The notes beneath the pieces are model-generated. The model did no database searches and was not told the origin of the DNA. It saw only the letters and a program-made list of their open reading frames with translations. Below, in pieces: positions 15,463 through 15,480 of a DNA stretch of 15,480 bases (position 1 is the first letter of the stretch; each line of letters begins with the position of its first letter). The stretch is taken from contig JBBRPS010000153.1 in NCBI GenBank assembly GCA_038227745.1, positions 1 to 15,480 on the forward strand. The letters are read 5' to 3'. This stretch comes from DASPXY01 sp038227745. GTDB taxonomy: Bacteria; Planctomycetota; Planctomycetia; Gemmatales; Gemmataceae. Both the position numbers and the translations under genes were made by a program.

Positions 15463-15480
15463 GCGAGAGTCTCCACACAC

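Overview
The window is a very GC-rich (about 70% by eye) bacterial chromosomal segment with nine protein genes, eight on the + strand and the last on the - strand. The content points to the phylum Planctomycetota: a secreted squalene-cyclase-like repeat protein ending in YLPIFQR, a Uma2/DUF820 protein with a coiled-coil tail, ABC permeases fused to CPBP proteases, and glycosyltransferases next to an SRSW-type coiled-coil protein. This placement is an inference from gene families; there is no rRNA or other phylogenetic marker.

Layout. (1) 95-3186: biotin biosynthesis, bioF followed with a 4-nt ATGA overlap by one gene encoding a BioD-BioA fusion. Together they supply three consecutive steps, pimeloyl thioester to dethiobiotin; bioB and the pimelate genes are not here. 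(2) 3296-4243: a Uma2-family PD-(D/E)XK-like protein whose C-terminus is a helical heptad array built from a 21-bp tandem repeat. (3) 4450-10032: a NatA-like ABC ATPase and two large permeases, each a NatB/ABC-2-type membrane domain fused to a CPBP (CAAX/Rce1-like) intramembrane protease domain. The first permease keeps all three protease motifs; the second has lost the first catalytic Glu and the motif-3 Asn. (4) 10130-14395: a polysaccharide or glycan assembly group, a GT2-GT4 two-domain glycosyltransferase, a GT4 glycosyltransferase and a small coiled-coil protein. (5) 14467-15462, - strand: a secreted terpene-cyclase-fold repeat protein convergent with group 4.

Non-coding structure. A palindromic interspersed element occurs three times (7456-7511, 12334-12361, 14373-14428), each time at the 3' end of a gene. 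Two copies are perfect 25-bp inverted repeats with 6-nt loops whose arms are themselves palindromic or nearly so. The middle copy is what an exact 28-nt deletion of the full element would give. In two places the element supplies the stop codon and the last residues of the protein. A second, different nested hairpin of 115 nt (7513-7627) follows the first copy directly and sits between the two permease genes. Isolated -10-like hexamers lie 35-60 nt upstream of four genes; the best promoter is TTGACC-N18-TATACT before the GT2-GT4 gene. I saw no tRNA, rRNA, CRISPR array, transposase or integrase. No gene-free stretch exceeds about 210 bases.
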